Shown here: piece by piece, positions 35,616 through 46,370 of the stretch | Numbering within the stretch: the stretch's first letter is position 1 | Layout of the letters: every line of letters begins with the position of its first letter | Source of the DNA: Mastigocoleus testarum BC008 | Lineage (GTDB): Bacteria > Cyanobacteriota > Cyanobacteriia > Cyanobacteriales > Nostocaceae | Length of the DNA stretch: 64,000 nucleotides | Assembly (NCBI RefSeq): GCF_001456025.1 | Contig: NZ_LMTZ01000093.1 | Location: 77,158 to 141,157 of the forward strand | Reading direction: 5' to 3' | Made by a program: the position numbers and the translations under genes | The notes under the pieces: model-generated | Seen by the model: only the letters and a program-made list of their open reading frames with translations | What the model was told of the DNA's origin: nothing | Databases searched by the model: none

Positions 35616-38600
35616 TCAAAAGCGTCTTTGATATTCCACGAAAACCCGCGTATCATCAAATAAATTGGTAGACCCACGCAAACGAACTCGATCGTTGACT
35701 CGATAGTTAACTCCCCATTGGAACGGGTCATCATCGGTTAAGATTTTGATTCCGGAAACGGAGATTTTTTTAGTTATATCAATTCCAGCTTCCGCAGCAA
35801 TTTCTAAACTAGAGTAGTTTCTTCCTGCTTCGCGGTCTTCAGAAATAATAGTGGGAAATACCCGAAATTCACTCAAACCAAAAGCGGTACCAATTTCATT
35901 GAATGTTGATTGCAGATTATTGAATACTGCTGAACCGGCGATATTAATTAAACCCAAGGTACTTTCACCCCGTCCCTGAGTATTGACAAACCCGCCACCA
36001 AGCAAAGATACTATCTCTGTTTTGCTACGAGCAGGACTGCTGGTTAATTCTAAATTTTCTTTGAGTTTACTTGCTGGTCCTTCAATATTCGCTTCTACAC
36101 GCACGCTTTCCAACGCTGACAAACCTGTAATATTTTCCCTGCTCAATTTAGTAGTTTGAATTGTATCCAAAACCTTCGCAAACAAATGAATATCTAAATC
36201 GGGGTCGTTTGGTCGGTTTTTTCTGAAAGTTGCTGTATTCTTTTCACCGCGAGCCAATTTAAATTGGGTGGTAAACAGATTAACGTTACCTTTCTTTAAA
36301 CTAATTTTTCCTTCAGGTATGGGTTTTTCTAAGGAACCAGTAAGGTTTAATTCCCCAGTGGCTTTAAAGTTTAAAATTGGCGGACGAGCGATTTCAAGGT
36401 TTTTACCCAAAGTTAGTTGCAAATTGTTAAACCTGGTGACTGATTCTCCGTTTACTATTTCATCTGGTTTATTTGATTTTAAAGTTGAAAAAACAAAACT
36501 ATCGTTAACAGAGTTAACCGCTTCGCTAGATTCAGCAAGTAATACTTTTCCATTACTTAGTTCTACTTTTCCTCCCACCTTCGGGTCAAAGATTGAACCT
36601 GTTATTTCTAAACCGCCACTCACACCTCCTTCGTAAAGACCTTTCATATTTAAAGTTAATTTTTCTAGGTCAATTTTGAGAGGGTTTTCTATTTGAGTTT
36701 GCAAATCATTAAATATGGGAATTACTCCTACCGCAGCAATTTTTCCTTTACTAAATTGACCCTGGAGATTATTGACAATAACGCGGTCAAAATCAAAATC
36801 AATATTTCCCGTTACTCCCGTAATTTTTTCTGGTAAAGCTTGAGCAGAAAAAGTTGCATTTTCAATTTTTGCTAAACCAATTGCTTCTGGCTTTTCTAAA
36901 GTTCCACGTACAGAAACATCAATTTTTCCTTTACCTTCCTCAAAAGTTAATCGGTCGGTAAATAAATTTAATAAAGCTAATCCCCGGTCTTTTACCTGCA
37001 AATCCAGTTGGATGTTTTTGTTCTCGGAAGCAAAGGTACTCTCGTGTAGTTGATAAGGGACGCTACCTTTAATCCGCACCGGTTCTTCACTGGTAATTGC
37101 AACGTCGCTACCAAAATTCAAACGTCCGTTAGAATAACTAAAACTAGCACTAGCTGAATGTAATCCTTGCTGATTGAGATAACCATCGGTAATTTCCAAT
37201 TCTCCACGGGCTTGGGGATTTTCTACGCTACCACTTAATGCTGCTGTGGCGTTGATATTACCATTTAAACTAATTGGTAATTCCACAAAGTTATTCAGCA
37301 TCTGCAAGGGGAAATTATTTACCTTCAATTGACCAAACTGTTCGGTACCGCCAATGTTACCGGTAAAAGCTACTAATTGGTTTTTCGATTCAACCCGTAA
37401 TGGTCGTAGTTGTAAAATTCCCCGGTCAAGTTTACCTTGAGCAATAATCTGTTCAAAATTGTAAAAGCGACCTGGTTGGTTTTTCTTACCCCAAGCAAAA
37501 TCCTGACCTTGAAAATTGAATTCAACTTTTGGCTCTTTAGTTGTAAGAGTATCAATTTTTATCTTCGTATCAAAAGTTCCCTTTAAATCTGCAATTTTTG
37601 GTAAGGGAGAAGCATCCCGTTCCTGTTGTTTCTGTCGGTTTAAGCGTTCTTTAACTTCGGAAAATCGTTGTAGTTGCGTGTATAAGGATTGATTTGCTAA
37701 ACCTACAACTTGAGTTTCACCAAGCTCAGCAGCTTTACCGTAAGTAGGTCGATTAAAACCACGTTGAAAATCTTCTAGCTCAAATAACTGAAAAGCTGCT
37801 AAAACATCTTGAGCTTTTCCTTGATTGACATTAATCTCACCTTGTAGCCGTGGTCCTTGGTTTCCTTGAATGATGGTACCGACAGCTTCATATTTACTCT
37901 TATTTTTTATAAAACTGCTGTTTTTTAAGGTTATTTTATTTCGATCTAAGTTAAACTTTGCTAAAAGGCGATCGCCCTCAATTCTACCAATTTGTGGCCG
38001 GTCGATTGTCAAATCACCTGTGGTTGCAAAAGTTTTTTTGTTAACCTGAAAATTTCCACTTAAGGAACCAGCAACACTTCCAGGTCCAACCATACTGGTC
38101 GGTGGTAAATTTAAATTAAAAAGTTTTAAAGGGATTTTTTCTGTCTTGATTGCTAAATTGTTTCCACGTAATTTTCCAGATGCAAAGGCTTGGTTGTGAC
38201 GCATTGAAAAGGAGCGCGGTTGCTGATTTCGATCCAAATCAAAGGCAATACGGTCATTTTGACCCGCTACATTTAAATTTAAGCCACCCCCAGATGCGGC
38301 TTGAATACTTCCATGTAATAAAGGTTCAAAATCTAATTGGTTTACTCGTAAATCTTTAACGCTTACTTGACCTCGAACATTGGGGACAGGTAACTTTCCT
38401 GTTACTTTACCCTGGAAATCAGCTTTACCTGCAACTCGAACTACTTTGGGCAGATTTAAAGGCAAGGAATTTAAATCATAATCTTTTGCAGTAATATCAA
38501 GATTTAAATTCGTAATTTCTGGCATTCCGCCTGTCTCTGCATTCGCCGATATATATCCCTTAGCACTAAAACCGGGAGCCTCGGCTTGTTTGATATTTAA

Positions 38601-41534
38601 CTTTTGACCGTCCCAAGCAAATGTTGTCTGCAGAGGTCGCTCGATACCTGGAATTCCTTGGGATAATTCTACTTTACCTGCTGCTTGTGCTCCTGCCAAA
38701 TTTAGCTGAGACAACTTACCAGTTAGTTGTAAATTACCTTGCAATTGTCCTTGTAAATCTGGGTGAAGTTGATTTAACTGCACCCCACTTGCATCTACAA
38801 ATGCTTGATAGTTACCTTTTGCGATCTGAATATTATCTATGCTCGCTTCACCGCCAGCAAGATTCAACTTTGCTTCACCGACAGCTTCAACATGTTTGTG
38901 GATATCTTCTGGTTGTAGAGACTCTAAAGAACCTGTAACTTTTAATTCACCGTTTAAACCTCCCTGGACTTGTGATGGAACTGGAGCTAAGGATTGCAAG
39001 GGTAAATTCCGAGCAGTAATCTGAGTACGATAGCGATCTCCGACTACCTTTATATCAGATGCTGTTAATGTACCGCTACCAACATCTAAACGAGCTTCTC
39101 CTTGACCGTGAATCCCTTGTGTTTGCAAAGATGTTAAAGAACCAGCAAGATTAAACTCACCGGTTAATTGTCCCTGAAAATGTTTGGGTAACTGGGGAGC
39201 TAATTTTTCTAAAGGTATTTTATTTGCTTGTAATTTTGTCTGATATTGACCATTGGCGACTTGGATCTCTTTTGCATAGATCGCACCACCGGGAAGACTT
39301 AACTGTGCGTTTCCATTCGCTTTAATACTACTCGGGCTAAAAGACTCTGCGGAACCAGTAACATCAAACTCGCCCTTGACAAATCCCTGCAACTGTCCTG
39401 ACAATTGGGGAACTAATTGTTGTAATTGAATATTATTCGCAAATAATTTTGCCCGATAAGAACCATTATCTAGTTCGATATTCTTAGCATTGACAGTACC
39501 CCCAGCAAGATTTAACTTACCCTCACCTCGAACCCGTAAATTTTTTACATTTGTCTCTTGACGCGAACCAGAAATTTGTAAAGAACCATCCAAGGAAGCA
39601 TCAAGGGGGTCAAACGGAGAAACTTGTTCCAATAACCGCGCTAGCTGTACCTCATTCGCAACTAATTTGGCATTAAACTCTTGCTCGTTTAATTCGACTT
39701 CTGAAATCGCTACCGTTCCCCCAGCCAAAGATATCCGTGCATTTTGCGAACGGATGGTTGCAACCCCAAAAGAATTAGATTTACCACTAATAATTAAACG
39801 ACCCTTAAGTGTCGCATCGCCCAATGATATATTTTCTAATAATTCTGGGTTTGCAAAACGTTCTACCCGTACCCCATCAGCATCAGCGATCGCCTTCCAA
39901 ACTTTTTCATCCCAATTACCCCGAACGTTAACCCTACCACCAGCTACAGCTAGCTTCACATCTCTAAAAGATACACTTTTGTCCGGGGCAACAACCACCT
40001 CACCGTGCATCGGATAAGTAGCCTGGGGTGCTCGAAATTGTACCGTTGTCTGAGCACTACTGGGGGTTCCATTAATGCTAACTTGCGCTCCAACATTACC
40101 AATTCTTATTGGTGGGATTGTCTGATAGAGTTTAGCGATCGCATCCCCAGAAAAGTTCTTGGCTTGAAAATTTAACTTAACTTCTGGTTGTTCGCCCAGT
40201 TGAATTATCCCTCCCCCGATCGCCTGTCCACCAAGCACCGCTTCACCTCGAAGATTGGTGAGTTTAACTAAACCAGATGCGGGAGTAAAAGAAAATTGTC
40301 CGCTGGCACTTTTTAAATTTACTTTATCAATTTTTGCCGCTTCAATACTGCGAACATTGCCTAATAATAATGGATTATATAATTTGCCTGTTAATTTTAA
40401 GTCTGCTTTTAATAAACCAGTTGTATCAATCGGTAAAGTGAAACCAAGAGTTTTTTGAGCTATTTTACAATCAACCCCATTGACTTTTGCCTTCAGATCG
40501 TAACCATTAACAGTATGAATGGTTCCTTGACCCAGCAAAGGAAGTTTGCCATAATTCGTTGCCACATCCCGGAGTGTCATTTTCAATCCATCAAAATGTA
40601 CGCGTCCATGGGACTTAACAAAAGCTTTAGGGGCTTGGGGTACTTTTAAATTAAGGTCTTCAAAATCTGCACGACCAGACAACAACGCCTGCTTTCCCGG
40701 AGACCACTGAATATTTAAATCCCCCCGAGCACGACCAGCTTGAAAATTAACTGGTAAAGGTATTAAGCGTGTAATATCTGACGCAAATATTTCTCTTGCT
40801 TTAAGATTAAAATTAAATGCTAAAGTTTGAGGGCGGGCTTCCCCTTCTAAAGCTACGCTTCCCCCTAAAATCGGATTACCTTTAACACGAAACTTAACTA
40901 ACTGGTAGTCATCTGATAACTGGGCTATACCGTGAACTCCATCAAGTTTCAAGGATATTGCAGATTTATTCCCATTTAAACCAGTTGCACCTTGGGATTT
41001 GGGCACAGGAAAATTCCTGACTTTTCCTTCTTGGGAACGATAAGGTACCAAAACTAGATTGGCATTGTGCAATCGTATCTTATCTAAATCAGTTTTAATA
41101 AATCCTTCCTGACCCGTATTATTTATACTTATGTCAACCCAGGCACCTTTTTCGTCTTGTTCAATATAAACATCAGGGTTTACTAATGTTACATCGAGCT
41201 TTAATTTGCGATGAAATAGCAACTGTAAAGGGTCAAATCCAACTTCTACAGCTTCAGCAATTACTCGGTCAGAGTCAGTTGCAGTCTGTGGAATCATCGA
41301 AGCCCCAAATTGTACTCCTATAAGGGAAAAATCTTGAACATCTCCCAACTCGATTGGACGTTTGAGAATATTAGTTAAGCTTTCTTCCGCTAATGGCGCT
41401 AGTTCCTTCTCAACAAAATTTCGCAATCGCCAAAGCCCACTAGCCATTGTCACAGCTAAAATTCCACCAACGGCCATACCTGTGCGACTGATAAACAATA
41501 ACCGAGTCGATTTGTTATTGAGAGAAATAGTCAT
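35616..41534 (-). CDS. tamB: TamB-like giant envelope protein (DUF490/AsmA-like)
   Basis: 1972 aa. One membrane span near residues 14-33 anchors it in the inner membrane; the rest is a very long repetitive beta structure with many repeats of the form GxxNLAGGxVxxxNIxLxxGxYxAxL, typical of the lipid-carrying beta-taco groove of TamB. The C-terminal 400 residues match the conserved TamB domain (ITGLSALESV, SLLGGG, and a terminal FVEYQRRF). TamB proteins bridge inner and outer membranes and are implicated in phospholipid transport and outer-membrane assembly together with Omp85 proteins. No Omp85 gene is adjacent. Several opposite-strand frames over this gene are shadows. Confidence 0.92.
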   Translation of the reverse strand: MTISLNNKSTRLLFISRTGMAVGGILAVTMASGLWRLRNFVEKELAPLAEESLTNILKRPIELGDVQDFSLIGVQFGASMIPQTATDSDRVIAEAVEVGFDPLQLLFHRKLKLDVTLVNPDVYIEQDEKGAWVDISINNTGQEGFIKTDLDKIRLHNANLVLVPYRSQEGKVRNFPVPKSQGATGLNGNKSAISLKLDGVHGIAQLSDDYQLVKFRVKGNPILGGSVALEGEARPQTLAFNFNLKAREIFASDITRLIPLPVNFQAGRARGDLNIQWSPGKQALLSGRADFEDLNLKVPQAPKAFVKSHGRVHFDGLKMTLRDVATNYGKLPLLGQGTIHTVNGYDLKAKVNGVDCKIAQKTLGFTLPIDTTGLLKADLKLTGKLYNPLLLGNVRSIEAAKIDKVNLKSASGQFSFTPASGLVKLTNLRGEAVLGGQAIGGGIIQLGEQPEVKLNFQAKNFSGDAIAKLYQTIPPIRIGNVGAQVSINGTPSSAQTTVQFRAPQATYPMHGEVVVAPDKSVSFRDVKLAVAGGRVNVRGNWDEKVWKAIADADGVRVERFANPELLENISLGDATLKGRLIISGKSNSFGVATIRSQNARISLAGGTVAISEVELNEQEFNAKLVANEVQLARLLEQVSPFDPLDASLDGSLQISGSRQETNVKNLRVRGEGKLNLAGGTVNAKNIELDNGSYRAKLFANNIQLQQLVPQLSGQLQGFVKGEFDVTGSAESFSPSSIKANGNAQLSLPGGAIYAKEIQVANGQYQTKLQANKIPLEKLAPQLPKHFQGQLTGEFNLAGSLTSLQTQGIHGQGEARLDVGSGTLTASDIKVVGDRYRTQITARNLPLQSLAPVPSQVQGGLNGELKVTGSLESLQPEDIHKHVEAVGEAKLNLAGGEASIDNIQIAKGNYQAFVDASGVQLNQLHPDLQGQLQGNLQLTGKLSQLNLAGAQAAGKVELSQGIPGIERPLQTTFAWDGQKLNIKQAEAPGFSAKGYISANAETGGMPEITNLNLDITAKDYDLNSLPLNLPKVVRVAGKADFQGKVTGKLPVPNVRGQVSVKDLRVNQLDFEPLLHGSIQAASGGGLNLNVAGQNDRIAFDLDRNQQPRSFSMRHNQAFASGKLRGNNLAIKTEKIPLKLFNLNLPPTSMVGPGSVAGSLSGNFQVNKKTFATTGDLTIDRPQIGRIEGDRLLAKFNLDRNKITLKNSSFIKNKSKYEAVGTIIQGNQGPRLQGEINVNQGKAQDVLAAFQLFELEDFQRGFNRPTYGKAAELGETQVVGLANQSLYTQLQRFSEVKERLNRQKQQERDASPLPKIADLKGTFDTKIKIDTLTTKEPKVEFNFQGQDFAWGKKNQPGRFYNFEQIIAQGKLDRGILQLRPLRVESKNQLVAFTGNIGGTEQFGQLKVNNFPLQMLNNFVELPISLNGNINATAALSGSVENPQARGELEITDGYLNQQGLHSASASFSYSNGRLNFGSDVAITSEEPVRIKGSVPYQLHESTFASENKNIQLDLQVKDRGLALLNLFTDRLTFEEGKGKIDVSVRGTLEKPEAIGLAKIENATFSAQALPEKITGVTGNIDFDFDRVIVNNLQGQFSKGKIAAVGVIPIFNDLQTQIENPLKIDLEKLTLNMKGLYEGGVSGGLEITGSIFDPKVGGKVELSNGKVLLAESSEAVNSVNDSFVFSTLKSNKPDEIVNGESVTRFNNLQLTLGKNLEIARPPILNFKATGELNLTGSLEKPIPEGKISLKKGNVNLFTTQFKLARGEKNTATFRKNRPNDPDLDIHLFAKVLDTIQTTKLSRENITGLSALESVRVEANIEGPASKLKENLELTSSPARSKTEIVSLLGGGFVNTQGRGESTLGLINIAGSAVFNNLQSTFNEIGTAFGLSEFRVFPTIISEDREAGRNYSSLEIAAEAGIDITKKISVSGIKILTDDDPFQWGVNYRVNDRVRLRGSTNLFDDTRVFVEYQRRF

Positions 41535-42097
41535 GTGGTTTTACCGTTTACTAGCCCAATTTCAGGAACGCGTAATAAAAAATAATCTTTATGCAACAAC
41601 TTTTATTTCCAATCCAGCATACACACCTTAGCTCAGATTATGACTCGAAACAGGTGATTCATTCAGTAGCGTGGGAATATTGGGGGAAAAACCCCAGAGA
41701 ATAAAGATATCTCTTCATCATTTTGAAGTTTTAATATTTTGAGTTGAAGTTTTAAAATTTTGAAGCTTTGTTCGCAAGCTGTTATTAAGCATCAATTAAT
41801 TACTTATGCAATTTTGTAGTCACAACCGCTAACAACTTCATATGGAATAATTTATTGTTGGGGTAACCTAAAAACTAACTCACTTAACCGGTTAATATCA
41901 ACAACCTGGAGCTTGTCAGTAGCTTTGCCTGTTCGGCTGAAATGTCAGATCCAAAATACATCTAAAATTAATATGCTAAGTGATTTTAATCGAGTCAGGA
42001 AAATATCAGGAAAGCGATCGTTTAACCTCGACTTTCTGAGTTCTACAACCTAGAACTTTAATATGAATAAATTCAAAAAGAAAGGTAGATAAGACCC
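41535..42097. other. 560-nt intergenic region
   Basis: It lies between divergent TamB and DUF3110 genes. It contains a short direct repeat TTTTGAAGTTTTAA/TTTTGAGTTGAAGTTTTAA (41721-41765) and no gene. Confidence 0.4.
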
Positions 42098-42520
42098 ATG
42101 CGTGTATTTGTATTACTTTTCAATGCGGGAACGGAAAATGAAGGAATTCATACAATTCGCATTGGCGATCGCGATAAGGTGCTAATGTTTGAATCAGAAG
42201 ATGATGCAAATCGTTTTGCATTGATGCTAGAAGCACAAGACTTCCCTTCACCCACTGTAGAAGAAATTGACTCTGAAGAAATAGATGAATTCTGTGCTAG
42301 TTCCGGTTACGAATCAGAATTAGTCCCTGCTAACGGTTCTTTGGTACTTCCTCCAGAAGCTAATGTGGACAAAACTGACTGGGAAGAAGATAAGCAGGAT
42401 AAGCCAGAAGAAAGTTCCGCAAAAACAGAAGAATCAGCAGAAAATGAAAGTCCACAAACAGGTGAAATGTCAGAAGACGAACTTGACAAGATTCGCCGCA
42501 AACTAGAAGGATTACTGTAG
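42098..42520 (+). CDS. DUF3110 protein with acidic tail
   Basis: 140 aa. Residues 1-75 match the DUF3110 family of cyanobacteria and plastids (MRVFVLLFNAGTENEGIHT, then DDANRFALMLEAQDFPSPT, EIDSEEIDEFC). The C-terminal half is acidic and low-complexity (many Glu, Asp, Ser, Lys) and ends in DKIRRKLEGLL. Function of DUF3110 is unknown. AAAGAAAGG lies a few bases before the ATG. Followed by a 12-bp repeat GTAGTTTGTTAT three times (42519-42556). Confidence 0.85.
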   Translation: MRVFVLLFNAGTENEGIHTIRIGDRDKVLMFESEDDANRFALMLEAQDFPSPTVEEIDSEEIDEFCASSGYESELVPANGSLVLPPEANVDKTDWEEDKQDKPEESSAKTEESAENESPQTGEMSEDELDKIRRKLEGLL

Positions 42521-42648
42521 TTTGTTATGTAGTTTGTTATGTAGTTTATTATGTATTCAATCATCATAATCACCAGTGGTCAGAGATGATTCTACAGAAT
42601 AAAAATGACCGTTAAATTAACCATTTCGAAAAAATTATAGTTAGATAG

Positions 42649-43587
42649 ATGACAAACTTGCACGAACGCGGGCATCTTTTGACAGAGCAGATTAATCCTG
42701 ACAGTTTAAATTTAGATCTACTTAGTTCAGAAGAATTAGTAGAGCTATTTAATCGGGAAGACGAAAAAGCTGTTGCTGCTGTTGCATCCGCAAAGAAACA
42801 ATTATCAGAAGCCATTGAGCAGACTGCTAAAAGTTTAAGTCAGGGTGGAAGATTATTTTACATTGGCGCGGGTACTTCTGGAAGATTAGGAGTACTGGAC
42901 GCATCTGAATGTCCGCCAACTTTTTGTACCCCTCCTGAACTAGTACAGGGTATTATTGCCGGTGGGGATAAATCACTCAGACGTAGTTCCGAGCAACTAG
43001 AAGATAATGTTACCGATGGAGAAGCAATTATTCGCGAATACCAAATTAGTAAGCTAGATGTAGTAGTTGGTATTACAGCAGGTGGAACAACTCCTTACGT
43101 TCTCGGAGCCTTGGATGCAGCTTGTGCTCTGGGAGCAACAACAATTTTTATGACTTGCGTTCCCCAAGATCAAGTTTCCAGTCCAGCAGATATTGATATT
43201 CGTTTGTTAACCGGACCTGAAATTTTAGCAGGTTCTACTCGCCTCAAAGCAGGTACAGCAACAAAACTAGCCTTAAATATCCTTTCTACTGGTGTAATGG
43301 TACGTTTAGGCAAAGTTTATGGTAATCGCATGGTAGATGTTGCAGTCACAAACCAGAAATTACACGACCGTGCTTTGCGAATTCTGCAAGACCTCACTGG
43401 TCTAACTCGCGATACTGCTAATGTTTTGTTAGGTCGCAGTGGAAAACGAGTCAAATTAGCCCTATTAATGCATTGGACTGGCTTAGGGAAAGAAGCTAGC
43501 GAGCAACTTCTATCAGCACATGATAATAATTTGCGTGCCGCAGTAAACAGCCACAAGCAACATAGTAAATCTAAGTCGAAAACCTGA
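42649..43587 (+). CDS. murQ: N-acetylmuramic acid 6-phosphate etherase
   Basis: 312 aa. SIS-domain sugar etherase with the family hallmarks GAGTSGRLGVLDASECPPTF, GIIAGGD, the SIS loop GITAGGTTPYV, and GPEILAGSTRLKAGTATK. It converts MurNAc-6-phosphate to GlcNAc-6-phosphate and lactate during recycling of peptidoglycan. A MurNAc kinase or PTS was not seen nearby, as is normal in cyanobacteria. High confidence. Confidence 0.96.
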   Translation: MTNLHERGHLLTEQINPDSLNLDLLSSEELVELFNREDEKAVAAVASAKKQLSEAIEQTAKSLSQGGRLFYIGAGTSGRLGVLDASECPPTFCTPPELVQGIIAGGDKSLRRSSEQLEDNVTDGEAIIREYQISKLDVVVGITAGGTTPYVLGALDAACALGATTIFMTCVPQDQVSSPADIDIRLLTGPEILAGSTRLKAGTATKLALNILSTGVMVRLGKVYGNRMVDVAVTNQKLHDRALRILQDLTGLTRDTANVLLGRSGKRVKLALLMHWTGLGKEASEQLLSAHDNNLRAAVNSHKQHSKSKSKT

Positions 43588-44287
43588 ATTCCTACTCCTA
43601 AAATGTGGTAATTTTCTACATTAAACAGAATAACAGCATATTATTCTGCCGTAACTACCCGGAAATCAATAGGGTTTTTAGCTACTTTTTTTAGCTACTA
43701 AACCTTGTTTTCTGTCAAGCTAAGTTTTAAAAAACCATAACTTAGACCCTTCATCTATTGATTTTAGATGTAATAAAAATTACTTTTTTTCTTGCTTATT
43801 GGTTTTTTCAGTATAATCAAAAACATTAAATCCACGGTTCTTATCTCACTGAGTTAATTCAGGGAAAATACGACTAAAATCAATTCATAAAACATAATTT
43901 AAATACATAATACTTGTTGTAGTGTTTGATACTATTTTGTCGGTAAATAGAAAAAAATATAATTTTCAATATCTTATCGAATGCATAAAATTGCTTATGA
44001 GAGCATAATACAACAATCCATGTCTTAGAAAATGCTTTAAGAATGTAAATAACTAATACTACATTTATAGTCCAAGTAGTAAATAAATAAAATTGATTTA
44101 CATTGGTATTAAAAAGTAATTTGTTATAGAATAATTACTTTCAATAACAAGCTTGAATTTCAGTGAAAATACTAACTGTAACTGTAAATGACAAGTTTAG
44201 TTATAAGTGTAACCTCTGTTGGCGTTGAAGATTGTACTCTAGATAATCGAAAATGCGAACTGCTATAAACAAGGAGTACTATTTTTA
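43588..44287. other. 700-nt AT-rich intergenic region
   Basis: No gene seen; only AT-rich sequence. The right end carries AAGGAG (44270-44275), the ribosome site of the next gene. Confidence 0.4.
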
Positions 44288-44749
44288 ATGACACGTCCGG
44301 AACTTGGAGATTTATGCTCCGTCGTATGTTATAAAAGTGCAGTTGTAGGGATGGAAGAGGCTCTAGGAGAGAAAGCAACTGCTATTGCTTTAACTGCTGC
44401 TGGTCGTTCGCGAGGTAAGCAGTTAGCAAAAGAATTAGAACTAGCAAATTTATCAAGCTCTTTAGACACAGTTACCAGTAAAATTGGAAGTGTACTCGGT
44501 AAAGATGGGTTTCGTCTTTGTAACGTAGAAAAAATCATCTCTGAGGGCGATATTATTAGAGTTATTGCTTCTGAAACATTGTGCTCTGCCGCTGAACCCC
44601 AAGGCTCTCTGCGCAAATGTACATTCACATTGGGTGCGGTTTGGGGAATTTTAGAACAAGTATTTGGTAAACGCTTGCGAGGTAAACAAGTAGAATCTGT
44701 GTTGCGCGGAGGTAGTCATGATGTGTTTGAATTTTCTGTTTTAGGATAA
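44288..44749 (+). CDS. V4R-like (hydrocarbon-binding type) hypothetical protein
   Basis: 153 aa, soluble, ribosome site AAGGAG 10 nt upstream. The C-terminal half (EKIISEGDIIRVIAS, then CSAAEPQGSLRKCTFTLGAVWGILEQVFGKR in parts) resembles the V4R/4-vinyl reductase fold that binds small ligands, with cysteines in SETLCSAAE and LRKCTFTLG. The resemblance is from pattern only. It opens a four-gene + strand set with roadblock, GTPase and PATAN proteins, so it may be the ligand sensor of that signalling set. Confidence 0.6.
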   Translation: MTRPELGDLCSVVCYKSAVVGMEEALGEKATAIALTAAGRSRGKQLAKELELANLSSSLDTVTSKIGSVLGKDGFRLCNVEKIISEGDIIRVIASETLCSAAEPQGSLRKCTFTLGAVWGILEQVFGKRLRGKQVESVLRGGSHDVFEFSVLG

Positions 44750-44871
44750 TCAGCCCCGGAAACATATTACTTAAACAATAAATTGATTTAACTATTCAAA
44801 TTGCAAACATAGATTAAATATAGAAATAAATACTCTTATTCAATTAATGAAAAACCAAGAGGCTATCGAAA

Positions 44872-45243
44872 ATGGCAATTAATTCCGCCAAGTTAGAAAA
44901 CATTTTGCAAAATTTTGTCAGCGGTACTAATGATATTCAAGGTGCAACTCTTGTAACTCCTGATGGATTATCTCTTGCTGCAGCTTTACCTCCGGGGATG
45001 GATGATGAAAGAGTATCGGCAATGTCAGCGGCAATGCTATCTTTAGGAGAGCGAATTGGAAGTGAATTGGATAGAGGGATAACAGAACGTATTTATGTTG
45101 AAGGAGACCGGGGAATTGGAGTACTGACTAACTGTGGCGAGGAAGCTTTACTTTTAGTACTAGCCAGTCATTCGGTTAAACAAGGATTATTAATGTTAGA
45201 AATTAAACGTCTTGTTTCAGAACTTAAGTTGATTTTAATGTAG
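44872..45243 (+). CDS. Roadblock/LC7 domain protein (MglB-like)
   Basis: 123 aa, single roadblock/LC7 fold: FVSGTNDIQGATLVTPDGLSLA, MSAAMLSLGERIGSEL, YVEGDRGIGVLTN and VKQGLLMLEIKRLV, the usual pattern of alternating strands and long helix. Roadblock proteins act as dimeric regulators (often GAPs) of Ras-like GTPases of the MglA type. The next gene encodes such a GTPase, which supports this pairing. Confidence 0.88.
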   Translation: MAINSAKLENILQNFVSGTNDIQGATLVTPDGLSLAAALPPGMDDERVSAMSAAMLSLGERIGSELDRGITERIYVEGDRGIGVLTNCGEEALLLVLASHSVKQGLLMLEIKRLVSELKLILM

Positions 45244-45295
45244 TATATTGCCCAAGTGATTCTTGTTTTATATTAATAATTCGCGCGAAGGTTAA

Positions 45296-45331
45296 GTTCC
45301 CAGGAAAATCTAAACATATTTTCTTGGGAAC
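45296..45331. terminator. 14-bp stem-loop between roadblock and GTPase genes
   Basis: GTTCCCAGGAAAAT (45296-45309) pairs with ATTTTCTTGGGAAC (45318-45331) with one wobble pair and an 8-nt loop; a run of nine T begins at 45344. It may terminate part of the transcripts between the two genes. Confidence 0.55.
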
Positions 45332-45405
45332 AGTCCCATCTGATTTTTTTTTGACTTTAAAAAAATACCAGCTAAATTTGTCATTTATTTTAATTAAAAA
45401 AGTAT

Positions 45406-45966
45406 ATGGAAATAATGCGTTTAGTTGTGACTGGACCTGTGGGTGCGGGAAAATCAACATTTATCCGTTCAGTTAGCGAAATAGAAGTCGTGGATACAGA
45501 TCGCCACGCAACAGATGAAACAGCATTGCTCAAGCAGAGAACTACGGTTGCTTTTGACTTTGGAAGATTACAGTTCGGTTCTGATATGGCACTACACCTC
45601 TATGGTACGCCTGGTCAAGAAAGATTTAACTTTATGTGGGACATGTTAATTCGTAAAGCCCATGCTTATATATTGTTAGTAGCCGCTCATAGACCGAGTG
45701 AATTCCGTTATGCTCGTCGTGTAATCAACTATATGAATCAACAAGCGCAAATTCCAATGATTATTGGTTTAACCCACATTGATTGTCCGGGTGCTTGGAC
45801 TGAAGAAAATGTTGCTATTGCTCTTGGCTACATACACGAACATAACAGACCACCAATAGTCAGTGTTAATCCAACGGAAACATCATCTGTAGCAAAAACA
45901 ATTATGACTCTAGTGCAACACTATATGAATAATTCAAAGAAGGAAGCATCATCTATCTCGGGATAA
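45406..45966 (+). CDS. MglA/Arf-like small GTPase
   Basis: 186 aa. G1 is GPVGAGKST (residues 10-18), the switch 2 G3 is YGTPGQERF (GTPGQ instead of DTPGQ or the TVPGQ of MglA), G4 is LTHID in place of NKxD, and the switch 1 Thr lies in RTTVAFDFG. It belongs to the bacterial Ras/Arf-like group that works with roadblock proteins as a polarity or phototaxis switch. The altered G3 and G4 residues suggest changed nucleotide specificity or hydrolysis rate; inferred. Next to roadblock and PATAN genes on the same strand. Confidence 0.9.
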   Translation: MEIMRLVVTGPVGAGKSTFIRSVSEIEVVDTDRHATDETALLKQRTTVAFDFGRLQFGSDMALHLYGTPGQERFNFMWDMLIRKAHAYILLVAAHRPSEFRYARRVINYMNQQAQIPMIIGLTHIDCPGAWTEENVAIALGYIHEHNRPPIVSVNPTETSSVAKTIMTLVQHYMNNSKKEASSISG

Positions 45967-46370
45967 ATTTAAGTCATATTTTTGTTTTTGTTTGACCAAA
46001 CTAAGTAACTTAATAATAAAAATTTATACTTTGGATCAATAATTTGGATCGATAATTTAGAATTTATTATTAATTGCAAATAACTAACACTATATCCACA
46101 GTTAGTTATGATTTTAGTCTTAGTTGTTTGCTAATTTATTCGCTACCAAGATTGGCAAAAATTTAGAATTTAGAAATCCATCAAAAAGTCCGTAAAGATA
46201 CACTCATAAAAATATAGTCATAAAAATAGAGCTATAAAATCAAAAATACTGAAACTATTTTTATACTATTTAATCAAAATTCTTTAATTACATTAAAACT
46301 TAAATAACATAGTATAAAATTAAACAGTACCAGGGTAATTACTAACTATTGATATTTGATAAGGGAAGAT
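45967..46370. other. 400-nt intergenic region
   Basis: AT-rich; no gene or hairpin seen. It contains AAGGGA at 46361-46366, the ribosome site of the next gene. Confidence 0.4.

Noticed and set aside
36268..40649. Several frames of 60-120 aa opposite to the TamB gene
   Set aside because: They lie fully antisense to a long, clearly conserved gene, have no ribosome sites and look like shadows of its repeat structure.
41362..41631. 89-aa frame over the TamB start
   Set aside because: Mostly antisense to the TamB N-terminus; the remaining 30 codons have no support.
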